NCBI GenBank assembly: GCA_016790965.1
Contig: JAEUNZ010000013.1
Span: forward strand, 1-64,000
Source: SSSZ01 sp016790965
GTDB lineage: Bacteria; Pseudomonadota; Gammaproteobacteria; Burkholderiales; Rhodocyclaceae
Reading direction: 5' to 3'
Length of the DNA stretch: 64,000 nucleotides
The notes under the pieces were generated by a model. The model saw nothing but the letters and a program-made list of their open reading frames with translations, was not told the DNA's origin and made no database searches. The translations under genes and the position numbers were made by a program. This document shows, in pieces, positions 8,693 through 16,529 of the stretch; the stretch's first letter is position 1; every line of letters begins with the position of its first letter.

Positions 8693-8847
8693 CCCACAGA
8701 TAACGCAACATGAAAGCTTGTCTTTGCCTCCCTGGCGTTGTAGCTCATCCTCGCCATAGCTTCGGCTATGGCTGCGGTTCGCGCCTAGCCAGAGAAGCAA
8801 ATCCTTCGCTTTCATCTTGTTCCGCAACCTGTGGGTCAGGCTACTAG
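8681..8847. repeat. Long palindromic repeat element, copy 1
   Basis: A 167-bp imperfect palindrome. The outer arms 8681-8699 and 8829-8847 are exact 19-bp inverted copies that begin with CTAGTAGCC. The centre is a perfect 8-bp hairpin GCCATAGC-TTCG-GCTATGGC (8753-8772), and the flanks of this core are shared with copies at 17331 and 27242. The left arm overlaps the end of lrgB; the right arm ends 46 bp before the sensor-kinase start. It could act as a bidirectional structured RNA or DNA element. Confidence 0.85.
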
Positions 8848-8864
8848 GGTAAGTCCCTATGGCC

Positions 8865-8892
8865 CGCCCCGACCGGGGCGCGATAATCGCGC
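8865..8892 (+). promoter_or_regulatory. Two overlapping hairpins before the sensor-kinase start
   Basis: CGCCCC-GACC-GGGGCG (8865-8880) and the palindrome GCGCGATAATCGCGC (8878-8892) share three bases, so they cannot both fold fully. The second ends one base before the chosen ATG at 8894. They could form an mRNA structure limiting initiation, or an operator; neither is shown. Confidence 0.4.
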
Positions 8893-8893
8893 G

Positions 8894-11260
8894 ATGCTGA
8901 CCCCACCCTCGCCCCGATCCCAGTACCAATCCTGGCTGTGGACCGCCCCCTACCTGGCCGTGGGGGTGTTCGCGGTGGCCATGCTGGTGGTCACGGCGCT
9001 CCTGCAATGGCGCGAACAGGACACCGCCCAGGCGGCCCTGGAGGGCGACATGCACTGGGCCGAGCGCACCATCGAGGCGCGGGTACGAGGGCATCAGGAT
9101 TTTCTCGCCAGCCTGGCCAGGGAAAGGGAGTTCGGCCGCCTGGATTACGAAGCCTTCCAGGTCCGGGCCAGCCGCTATGTGCGGGACAACCCCGAGTTCG
9201 CCGCCATCGTCTGGGTCGATACCGGAGGCAAGGTCGAATGGGTCGCTCCCAACGAGGCGACCGCCACCTTCACCGGCGACCAACTGACCGGGGTACGCCT
9301 CGATTCTCTCAACGAGGCCCTGCGCCAGCGCCGCCAGCGTTTCGGCGCCGATTACCTGGAACTCGGCCGCGATCCGAGCACCGATCTCATCCAACCCGTC
9401 CAGCGCGGCAGCAGCGATCTGGGCGCCTTCGTCGCCCCCCTCTCCCTGGCCGCCCTGATGCGCACATCGCTCCCCACCTGGTTCAGCGCCCGCTACCGGC
9501 TTTCCCTCATCGACCAGTCCCAGCGCGAGTTGTACGCCAACAGCTCGCTGCGCCCCACCGATCGCCGCCTCTCGGGACAGATCAGCCTCGATCTCGCCGA
9601 TACCCGCTTCGCCCTCAACGTCGTGGCCCACCGCACCGGTGGCGCCTGGCTGCCCTACGTACCGGCGGCGCTGATCGGACTCCTCACCGTGCTGGCGGCA
9701 GCAAGCCTCGTCCAGTTGCGCCGCCACGCCGAGCACCGCGCTCGCACCGAGGAGCAGTTGCGGGCGGCCTATGCCTTCCGCCAGGCCATGTCCCAATCCC
9801 TGGTCACCGGCCTGCGGGCGGTGGATCTGGAGGGGCGCATCACCTTCGTCAACGCCGCCTTCTGCCGCATGACCGGCTTTTCCGAACAGGAATTGATCGG
9901 CGTCGCCCCCCCCTACCCCTACTGGCCGGCGGAGGAAGCCGCCCAATTGCAACGCAACATCGACCAGGCCCTAGCCGGCCTCGCCCCGGCCAGCGGCTTC
10001 GAGATGCGCATCATGCGCAAGAACGGCGAACGCTTCGACGTGCGGCTCTACTTCTCCCCCCTCATCGACGCCCAAGGCCACCAGATCGGCTGGATGGCCT
10101 CGATGAACGACATCACCGAACCCAAGCGCGCCCGGGTGGAACTGGAAGAGGCCCACCAGCGCTTCGAAACCGTCATCGACGGCCTGGACGCGGCGGTGCA
10201 TGTGGCGGACGCCACGAGCGGCGAAATCCTCTTCGCCAACCGGACCTTCGCAAACCGCTTCGGCCCCCATGCCGTGGGCCGCTTTTCCGCCCAGGTCACC
10301 GCCGCCTGCCGCCCACCGCCCGAGGCCCTCGCCGCCGACCCCGCCGCCCTGCCCTCCGCCGCCCTGCCCTCCGCCGCCCTGCCCTGCGAACTCTACGACG
10401 GCGAACTCCTGCACGCCCTCGACGGGCGCTGGTACCACGTCCACGAGCAGGCCATCCGCTGGGTGGACGGCCGCACGGTACGCGTCCAGGTGGCCGCCGA
10501 CATCACCGAGCGCAAGCACCTGGAAGAAGTCGAGCGCGAGCAGCACAAGCGCCTGGAGCAGACCTCCCGCCTCATCACCATGGGCGAAATGGCCTCCTCC
10601 CTGGCCCACGAACTCAACCAGCCCCTCTCGGCCATCGCCAACTACTGCGCCGGCTGCATCAAGCGCCTCTCTGACGGCAATCCCCGCAGCGACGACATCC
10701 TCGCCGCCATGCACAAGGCCGCCGCCCAAGCCGAGCGGGCCGGCAAAATCATCCGCCGCATGCGCGACATGGTGAAGAAGGAAGACCCCCGCCGGGAACC
10801 GGTGGCCCTGGCCGAACTGGTGGAGGAAACCCGCGCCCTGGCCGACATCGAAGCCGGCAAGCTGGGCGTCGAGGTCCTCATCGACCTGCCCGCGGACCTG
10901 CCCCGGGTGGTCGTGGACCGCATCATGATCGAGCAAGTCCTGCTCAACCTGATGCGCAACGGCATCGAAGCCATGGCGCCGACCCCGCCCGGAACGAGGC
11001 ACCTGAGCGTCTCGGCCCGCCACAAGGAAGCCGGCTGGGTCGAAGTGGCGGTCGCCGACCGCGGCCACGGCCTGGCCGCCGACGACCTCGAACGGATATT
11101 CGCCCCCTTCTACACCACCAAGCCGGACGGCATGGGCATCGGCCTCGCCATCTGCCGCTCCATGATCGAATTCCACCAGGGAAGACTCTGGCCCGAACCC
11201 CACGCCGGGGGCGGCACCGTCTTCCGCTTCACCCTACCCGCCGAGGAAGCCCATGACTGA
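8894..11260 (+). CDS. Membrane-bound PAS sensor histidine kinase
   Basis: A 788-residue two-component kinase. It has a transmembrane segment near the N-terminus (YLAVGVFAVAMLVVTALL) and a periplasmic sensor region of CHASE or PAS-like type, then a second membrane segment near residue 260 (YVPAALIGLLTVLAAASLV). Two cytoplasmic PAS domains follow (VDLEGRITFVNAAFCRMTGF; then HVADATSGEILFANRTF). The HisKA box MGEMASSLAHELNQPLSAI has its phospho-His near 572, and the HATPase region ends in GMGIGLAICRSMIEFHQG. The kinase core resembles FixL/DctS-type proteins. It overlaps the regulator gene by 8 bp. The ATG at 8894 has no strong ribosome site; a GTG at 8831 inside the repeat element is an alternative. 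The signal is unknown. Confidence 0.85.
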   Translation: MLTPPSPRSQYQSWLWTAPYLAVGVFAVAMLVVTALLQWREQDTAQAALEGDMHWAERTIEARVRGHQDFLASLAREREFGRLDYEAFQVRASRYVRDNPEFAAIVWVDTGGKVEWVAPNEATATFTGDQLTGVRLDSLNEALRQRRQRFGADYLELGRDPSTDLIQPVQRGSSDLGAFVAPLSLAALMRTSLPTWFSARYRLSLIDQSQRELYANSSLRPTDRRLSGQISLDLADTRFALNVVAHRTGGAWLPYVPAALIGLLTVLAAASLVQLRRHAEHRARTEEQLRAAYAFRQAMSQSLVTGLRAVDLEGRITFVNAAFCRMTGFSEQELIGVAPPYPYWPAEEAAQLQRNIDQALAGLAPASGFEMRIMRKNGERFDVRLYFSPLIDAQGHQIGWMASMNDITEPKRARVELEEAHQRFETVIDGLDAAVHVADATSGEILFANRTFANRFGPHAVGRFSAQVTAACRPPPEALAADPAALPSAALPSAALPCELYDGELLHALDGRWYHVHEQAIRWVDGRTVRVQVAADITERKHLEEVEREQHKRLEQTSRLITMGEMASSLAHELNQPLSAIANYCAGCIKRLSDGNPRSDDILAAMHKAAAQAERAGKIIRRMRDMVKKEDPRREPVALAELVEETRALADIEAGKLGVEVLIDLPADLPRVVVDRIMIEQVLLNLMRNGIEAMAPTPPGTRHLSVSARHKEAGWVEVAVADRGHGLAADDLERIFAPFYTTKPDGMGIGLAICRSMIEFHQGRLWPEPHAGGGTVFRFTLPAEEAHD
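10341..10385 (+). repeat. Three exact 15-bp tandem repeats inside the kinase gene
   Basis: CCGCCGCCCTGCCCT occurs three times head to tail and encodes a repeated Ser-Ala-Ala-Leu-Pro motif within the second PAS region. The unit keeps the frame, so copy-number change would lengthen or shorten this loop by five residues. Confidence 0.9.
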
Positions 11261-11873
11261 CGCGAAACCCGTGATCCACATCATCGACGACGACGACGCC
11301 ATGCGCGATTCCATGACCTGGCTGCTGGAGGGCGAAGGCTACGCCGTGGCCGCCTACGCCTCCGCACCCGCCTTCCTCGCCGCCCGCCGCGACGACATGC
11401 GCGGCTGCCTGGTGCTCGACGTGCGCATGCCGGACATGAGCGGCCTGGAACTCCAGGAACGGCTCGACGCCCTGGGCTCCACCCTGCCCATCGTCTTCAT
11501 CACCGGCCACGGCGACGTCCCCATGGCCGTCGCCGCCCTGCACCGCGGCGCCTGCGACTTCGTCCAGAAACCCTTCAACGACGCCGACATCCTCTCCCGC
11601 ATCCAGCGCGCCCTGGAACTGGACGCCGTACTCTCCGCCCGCCGCACCCGCGACGCCGCCCTCAGCCACCGCCTGGAACAGCTCACCCCGCGGGAAGCGG
11701 AAGTCCTCCGCCTGGTGGTCGCCGGCCGCCTCAACAAGCAGATCGCCGACGAACTCGACATCAGCATGAAAACCGTCGAAGCCCACCGCGCCCGGGTCAT
11801 GGAAAAAATGGGCGTGCGCACCCTGGCCGAACTGGTCAAGGCCGTGGTCGCCCTGGAGAAGGATGAGGGCTGA
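11253..11873 (+). CDS. FixJ/NarL-family response regulator
   Basis: A 206-residue regulator with an N-terminal receiver domain (acidic IIDDDDAM, phospho-acceptor Asp56 in LDVRMPDMSGL, Thr in FITGHGD, Lys in FVQKPF). The C-terminal LuxR-type helix-turn-helix follows (LTPREAEVLRLVVAGRLNKQ, ISMKTVEAHRARVMEKMGV). FITGHGDVPMAV is typical of FixJ, TodT and DctR proteins. It is translated from within the end of the kinase gene and is its evident partner. Target genes are unknown. Confidence 0.93.
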   Translation: MTDAKPVIHIIDDDDAMRDSMTWLLEGEGYAVAAYASAPAFLAARRDDMRGCLVLDVRMPDMSGLELQERLDALGSTLPIVFITGHGDVPMAVAALHRGACDFVQKPFNDADILSRIQRALELDAVLSARRTRDAALSHRLEQLTPREAEVLRLVVAGRLNKQIADELDISMKTVEAHRARVMEKMGVRTLAELVKAVVALEKDEG

Positions 11874-11985
11874 CACGTCCGCTGCCGGCCGGTGGACCGT
11901 GGACCGGCGGTGCCCGGCGGGGGCACTTCCCGGCTATCATGGGCGCCTCTTCGAACCCTGACCGGCCCCTGGCCGCCGTACCGCC

Positions 11986-12807
11986 ATGCACCGTTCCGTC
12001 TCCCTGATTGCCGCCCTCGCCCTCTGCCTCCTCCCCTTCCCAGCCCTGGCCGAAGCCCCTCGTGACGGGGTCGAAGTCGGCAAGGCTTCGGCCGTGCGCA
12101 AGCTGGTGCCCGCCGACCAACTGGAAAAGGCCGCCGCCCAGCAGTACGCCCAGTTGAAGCAGCAAGCCGCGTCCCAGGGCGCCCTGGTGCCGGACAACCA
12201 CCCCCAGGTGCAGCGCCTGCGCGCCATCGCCCAGCGCATCCTGCCCCACGCGGAACGCTTCAATTCCAGGGCCGACCGCTGGAAGTGGGAAGTTGTCCTG
12301 ATCAATTCCAAGGAGCTCAACGCCTTCTGCATGCCCGGGGGCAAGATCGCCTTCTACACCGGGCTCATCGATACCCTGCATCTTTCCGATGACGAAGTTG
12401 CGATCGTCATGGGCCACGAAGTCGCCCACGCCCTGCGCGAGCACGCCCGGGAGCGGGTGGCAAAGACCCAACTCACCCAGATCGGCACCGCCATCCTGGG
12501 CGAACTGATCGGGGGCGGCAAGTACGCCGGGGCTTTCCAGTTGGGCGGCAATCTGATGACCCTCAAGTTCGGCCGCGACGACGAAACCGAAGCCGACGTG
12601 GTGGGTCTGGACCTTTCCGCCCGGGCCGGTTACGACCCGCGGGCCGGGGTCAGCCTGTGGAAGAAGATGGGCGCTGAGAGCAAGGGCGCCCCGCCCCAGT
12701 GGCTCTCCACTCACCCGGCGGGCAAGAACCGCATCGAGGAAATCGAGCGCCACCTGCCCGAAGTGATGCCCCTCTACGAAGCCGCCAGGAAGCGGGGCAA
12801 TCAGTAG
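11986..12807 (+). CDS. M48 family zinc metalloprotease, exported
   Basis: A 273-residue periplasmic protease. It has a signal peptide (SLIAALALCLLPFPALA, cleavage near residue 23), the zinc motif HEVAH at 144-148 and the third-ligand region DDETEADVVGLD. It also has WLSTHPAGKNRIEEIE, typical of the BepA/LoiP group that handles outer-membrane protein quality control. Lipoprotein Cys and TPR repeats are absent, so it is the short form. Its last 7 bp, including the stop, overlap the converging ankyrin gene. Confidence 0.92.
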   Translation: MHRSVSLIAALALCLLPFPALAEAPRDGVEVGKASAVRKLVPADQLEKAAAQQYAQLKQQAASQGALVPDNHPQVQRLRAIAQRILPHAERFNSRADRWKWEVVLINSKELNAFCMPGGKIAFYTGLIDTLHLSDDEVAIVMGHEVAHALREHARERVAKTQLTQIGTAILGELIGGGKYAGAFQLGGNLMTLKFGRDDETEADVVGLDLSARAGYDPRAGVSLWKKMGAESKGAPPQWLSTHPAGKNRIEEIERHLPEVMPLYEAARKRGNQ

Positions 12808-13835
12808 TTCTTGGCGTTGCCTCGGGGCGGCATTTTCGGCTTGCCCGTGAAGGTGGCTGGCGGCACCTTGTAGCCTGCCGGTTTGCCGTTTTCGTCGACG
12901 ACGATGTTGGCCGACTGCTGCTTGGGATCCTTGCGGCTGGCGGTGATCTCCAGGGTCGCCGCCCGGGCCGGGCCGTCCCGGTTGAGTTCCGCCCGCACGA
13001 TGCGCGCCCGCTCGGCCGCGATGCGGTTATCGACGGCCTGGGTGGATAGCTTGCGCTCGGCCAGGATTTCCCGCATGCGCAAGAGGTCGTCCAGTTCCTT
13101 GGAACTGCGGTGGGAACGGCGGGGCTCGCCCCATTTGGCTTTGGGCTGGGCCACGGCGATGTTGAATTCCTCAGGGCTGGTGACCAGGCGGGCGAGCTTG
13201 AGATTGTTGTTGCGCATGGCCCATTCCAGGGCGCCGTCGCCCCAGTCGTTCTTGACCGACCGGTCGGCTCCCTTTTCGATGAGCAGGCGGGCGAGTTCCT
13301 CCCGTCCTTCGTAAATGGCCATCATCAGAACGCTGGAGCCGTTGCTGCTCTTGGCATCGATGTCGGCGCCCCGCTCGATGAGCTGGCGGGCCAGGTCGCC
13401 GTGGCCGGCAAACACCGCGTAATGCAGGGCCGACCACTGCTTTTCGCCGGCGTTGATCTTGGCACCCCGCTCCAGAAGCCAATCGACCGCCGCCTGCCGT
13501 CCCTGCCAGGCCGCCAGCAACAGCGCCGTCTCGCCGTTGCCGTTGCGGTAATCGATATCGGCCCCGTGGGCGAGGAAGAGGCGCATCAGTTCCAGATTGC
13601 CCTCCCAGGCCCCGATCTGGAGCCCGCTGCCGATGCGGCTGCCCTCGAAATCCGGCGGCAGGCCCGCCGCAAGCCAGGCTTCGGCCTTGGCGCGGTCGCC
13701 GAGTTCCATCTGCACCGAGAATTCCACCGGACTCGGCAGGCGCACTTCCGCCCACGCCGGCATGAGCGGAAGCCCACCCAGGCCCAGTGCGATTATCATT
13801 GCCGCCAGTGTCCGCCCCATGCCGCCATCCGTCAT
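12801..13835 (-). CDS. Exported ankyrin-repeat protein
   Basis: About 344 residues: a signal peptide (MGRTLAAMIIALGLGGLPL, then MPAWA), about five ankyrin repeats (for example NGNGETALLLAAWQGRQAAV, KQWSALHYAVFAGHGDLARQ, NGSSVLMMAIYEGREELARL), then a charged helical segment and a basic, proline-rich tail. An export signal suggests a periplasmic or envelope binding role; no partner is indicated. Starts at 13859, 13835 or 13820 are all possible; the last gives the cleanest signal peptide. Readings that continue further upstream run antisense through the TonB-like gene and are not credible. Confidence 0.8.
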   Translation of the reverse strand: MTDGGMGRTLAAMIIALGLGGLPLMPAWAEVRLPSPVEFSVQMELGDRAKAEAWLAAGLPPDFEGSRIGSGLQIGAWEGNLELMRLFLAHGADIDYRNGNGETALLLAAWQGRQAAVDWLLERGAKINAGEKQWSALHYAVFAGHGDLARQLIERGADIDAKSSNGSSVLMMAIYEGREELARLLIEKGADRSVKNDWGDGALEWAMRNNNLKLARLVTSPEEFNIAVAQPKAKWGEPRRSHRSSKELDDLLRMREILAERKLSTQAVDNRIAAERARIVRAELNRDGPARAATLEITASRKDPKQQSANIVVDENGKPAGYKVPPATFTGKPKMPPRGNAKNY

Positions 13836-13857
13836 TTTCGCCAGCCGCCATTCTCGC

Positions 13858-14403
13858 ATGACTTCCCCCCCTCGCCGGCTGCTGGCGGCGCTCGCCCTGT
13901 CCCTCCTCGCGCACGGCCTGCCCTTCGTCGGCGATTTTCTGCCCCGCCCCCAGGCAAGCGCTCCGCGCCCCTTGGTGGCCGAACTGCGCCCTCCTGCCGC
14001 CCCCCTGCCCGAGACGCCGCCCCTCTTCCTGCCTGAGCCCCCCGCCGCCAAGCCGGCGCCTCCTCCGCCCCCCCCGACGGCCCGTCCTCCGGACCCTGGG
14101 CGCCCCCGGCCCGTCCCCGCCACCGCCCGCTCCTGGCAGGAGGAGGTCAAACGTCAATTCAGGAAGCTGCACGAGGCGGGTCTCTTCTACCCGGAGGAAG
14201 CCATCACCCGCGGCCTGGAGGGCGAAGCCCTGGTACTCCTGGTGCTCGACGCCGAAGGGAATGCGGTCGCCGTGCGCCTGGAAGCGAGCAGCGGCCATGC
14301 CGTCCTCGATGAAGCCGCCCTAAGGGCTGCACGCTCCCTGCGAAGCCTGCCGGGCGACGCCTCCAGGGAAACCCTGATCCCGGTGCGCTTCCGACTTCGC
14401 TAA
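13858..14403 (+). CDS. TonB-family energy-transducer-like protein
   Basis: A 181-residue protein with an N-terminal membrane anchor (LLAALALSLLAHGLPFVG), a proline-rich periplasm-spanning region (about 35-90) and a C-terminal TonB-like domain (GLEGEALVLLVLDAEGNAVA, SSGHAVLDEAALRAARSL). It is shorter than classical TonB and no exbBD genes are nearby. It is divergent from the ankyrin gene, with start codons 22 bp apart or less, so the two share a tiny promoter region. A second TonB-like gene of similar design lies at 62461. Confidence 0.82.
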   Translation: MTSPPRRLLAALALSLLAHGLPFVGDFLPRPQASAPRPLVAELRPPAAPLPETPPLFLPEPPAAKPAPPPPPPTARPPDPGRPRPVPATARSWQEEVKRQFRKLHEAGLFYPEEAITRGLEGEALVLLVLDAEGNAVAVRLEASSGHAVLDEAALRAARSLRSLPGDASRETLIPVRFRLR

Positions 14404-14509
14404 GGGAAGAACGCCGTGCGTTCTGGCTTTCGAGTCGGCTTCCCGGGCACACCATGAAATCGCCCCTGCAGGAGCCGGACAATCACCACGGCTTTCGGCG
14501 CCTGCCCTG

Positions 14510-15709
14510 TCAGACCGCCCCTGCCGCCCGCAGGGCGGCTATTTCCACCGTGCCGTAGCCCAGGCTGGCCAGTACCGCGTCGGTGTGCTCGCCCAGGGCC
14601 GGACCCGGCCATTCGGCGCCCCCCGGGGTCCGGGACAGTTTGGGGACGATGCCGGGCACCTTGATTTCCCGCCCCCCCGCCAGCCGGGCGGTCTGGATCA
14701 TCTCCCGCGCCAGAAATTGGGGGTCGGAGAACATGTCGGCCACCGAATAGACCCGCGAGGCCGGCACCTCGGCCTTTTCCAGCAAGGCCAGCACCTCGGC
14801 TTCGTCGTGGGCGGAGCACCAGGCGTCGATGAGGGCGTAGATCTCCTCGCGCCGGGCGTCGCGGCCGGCGTTGTCGGCCAGGCCGGCATCGTCGGCCAGA
14901 TCGTCACGACCGATGGCCCGCATGAAGCGCCTGAAGATGGCGTCGCCGTTGGCGCCAATGGTGACGTGCTTGCCGTCCCGCGTGGTGTGGGTGTTGGAAG
15001 GCGTGATGCCGGGCATGATGTTGCCGGTACGCTCCCGCACGAAACCGAAGACGTCGAACTCGGGCACCATGGATTCCATCATGGCGAACACGGCTTCGTA
15101 GAGCGCCACGTCCACCACTTGTCCGAGACCGCCCTGCACTTCCCGGTGGCGCAGGGCCATCAGGGCCCCGATGGCCCCCCACAGGGCGGCGATGGAGTCG
15201 CCGATGGAAATGCCCGTGCGTACTGGAGGCCGGTCGGGGAAGCCGGTGATGTAGCGCAGCCCGCCCATGGATTCGCCCACCGCGCCGAATCCCGGCTGAT
15301 CCTTGTAGGGCCCGGTCTGGCCGAAGCCGGAAAGGCGCACCATGACCAGGCCGGGATTTTCGGCCTGCAGGGATTCCCAGGACAGCCCCAGCTTTTCCAG
15401 TACCCCGGGGCGGAAGTTTTCCACCAGGATGTCTGCCCCGGCGATGAGACGCCGCACGAAGGCGAGGCCTTCAGGGTGCTTGAGATTGGCCGTGACCGAG
15501 CGCTTGTTGCGCGCCTGGACGGCCCACCAGAGCGAAGTTCCCTCGTGCAGCTTGCGCCACAGGCGCAGGGGGTCGCCGCCCTGGGGGGATTCCACCTTCA
15601 CCACCTCGGCACCGAATTCCGCCAGGATGCGGGTACAGAACGGCCCGGCGATGAGGGTGCCGAGTTCGACGACCTTCAGGCCGGCGAGGGGTTTTTGCGT
15701 ATCCATCAT
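14510..15709 (-). CDS. CaiB/BaiF family III CoA-transferase
   Basis: A 399-residue cytosolic enzyme of the formyl-CoA transferase/carnitine CoA-transferase family. It has the N-terminal motif LKVVELGTLIAGPFCTRILAEFGAEV, RSVTANLKHPEG, VRLSGFGQTGPY and the likely catalytic Asp in GISIGDSIAAL. The family moves CoA between carboxylic acids; the acids used here are not predictable. The ATG at 15709 overlaps the murI stop by ATGA and is preferred over 15724. It is the last gene of the membrane protein-murI-CoA-transferase unit. Confidence 0.92.
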   Translation of the reverse strand: MMDTQKPLAGLKVVELGTLIAGPFCTRILAEFGAEVVKVESPQGGDPLRLWRKLHEGTSLWWAVQARNKRSVTANLKHPEGLAFVRRLIAGADILVENFRPGVLEKLGLSWESLQAENPGLVMVRLSGFGQTGPYKDQPGFGAVGESMGGLRYITGFPDRPPVRTGISIGDSIAALWGAIGALMALRHREVQGGLGQVVDVALYEAVFAMMESMVPEFDVFGFVRERTGNIMPGITPSNTHTTRDGKHVTIGANGDAIFRRFMRAIGRDDLADDAGLADNAGRDARREEIYALIDAWCSAHDEAEVLALLEKAEVPASRVYSVADMFSDPQFLAREMIQTARLAGGREIKVPGIVPKLSRTPGGAEWPGPALGEHTDAVLASLGYGTVEIAALRAAGAV

Positions 15710-16494
15710 GTCCAGGGCTCCCAATGCTCAACCGCAAGATGCGCTCCCCACAAGCGCGCGACCTTCTCTCTCACGACCTGGGGAGCGCCGCTCGTGGCCA
15801 CCCGGAGACCCCCATGGCCTCCCCCGAGCAGCCCCGCCGCCGTAAGGATGCGCTCGAGTTGCCGCGCCACGGCTTCGCCCGTGTCGAGCAAGTTCACCGC
15901 CTGCGGCAAGCGGCGGGCAATCGCCGCCGACACCCAGGGATAGTGCGTGCAGCCAAGAACCACTACATCCGCCGCCGCCAAGGGGGGAACAAAGGCGTCG
16001 AGCAACTGCGCAACGCCTTCCCCATCCGGCCCCTCGGCTTCGATGGCCTCGGCAAGTCCGGGGCAGGCCTGGGCGACGACCCGTGCCCCCTCGGCGTGGG
16101 TCTCGACGAGGCGACGAAAACGCTCGCTCTCCAGGGTGCGGGTGGTGGCCAGGACGCCGATGGTGCCATTGCGGGTCAGGGCTGCGGCGGGCTTGACGCC
16201 CGGCTCCAGGGCCACCACGGGGAGTTGCGTCGCAGCCCGGATGGCCTCCGCCGCCGCCGCGGTGGCCGTGTTGCAGGCGATGACCAGGGCCTTGGCCCCC
16301 CGCCGCACCAGACCCTGGGCGATGAGGACGCCCCGCTCGCGCAGGAAGACCTCGGGCCGGTCGCCGTAGGGCAGGAAGCGGGTGTCGGCGAAGTAGAAGA
16401 AATCCTCCTGGGGTAGCCGGTCGCGCAGCGCCCGCAGGACGGTAAGGCCGCCCAGGCCGGAATCGAATACGGCGACCGGGGAATTCGGGCTCAT
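15706..16494 (-). CDS. murI: Glutamate racemase
   Basis: Makes D-glutamate for peptidoglycan. The core begins VAVFDSGLGGLTVLRALRD. The two catalytic cysteines sit in VIACNTATA and VLGCTHYPW, and FADTRFLPYGDR is also conserved. The ATG at 16494 gives a 262-residue protein of typical length. A GTG at 16533 overlapping the upstream stop (GTGA) would add 13 residues and allow coupled translation. It lies between a membrane protein and a CoA-transferase, with overlapping ends on both sides if the GTG is used. Confidence 0.95.
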   Translation of the reverse strand: MSPNSPVAVFDSGLGGLTVLRALRDRLPQEDFFYFADTRFLPYGDRPEVFLRERGVLIAQGLVRRGAKALVIACNTATAAAAEAIRAATQLPVVALEPGVKPAAALTRNGTIGVLATTRTLESERFRRLVETHAEGARVVAQACPGLAEAIEAEGPDGEGVAQLLDAFVPPLAAADVVVLGCTHYPWVSAAIARRLPQAVNLLDTGEAVARQLERILTAAGLLGGGHGGLRVATSGAPQVVREKVARLWGAHLAVEHWEPWT

Positions 16495-16529
16495 GGGCGC
16501 AGCGGGGGGCGAGGGGCGCGGACCCGTGC

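Noticed and set aside
8681..8847. Integron attC site or CRISPR unit as an explanation of the palindromic repeat
   Set aside because: No GTTRRRY-type core sites, no integrase, copies are single and far apart, and the arms differ by locus; no regular spacer pattern exists.
13836..14150. Long N-terminal extension of the ankyrin protein
   Set aside because: Gly/Arg-rich antisense of the TonB-like gene; the signal peptide begins at or after 13859.
14408..14424. 7-bp hairpin AGAACGC-CGT-GCGTTCT as terminator after the TonB-like gene
   Set aside because: The stem is short and is followed by only three T in CTTTC; kept as a possibility but not annotated.
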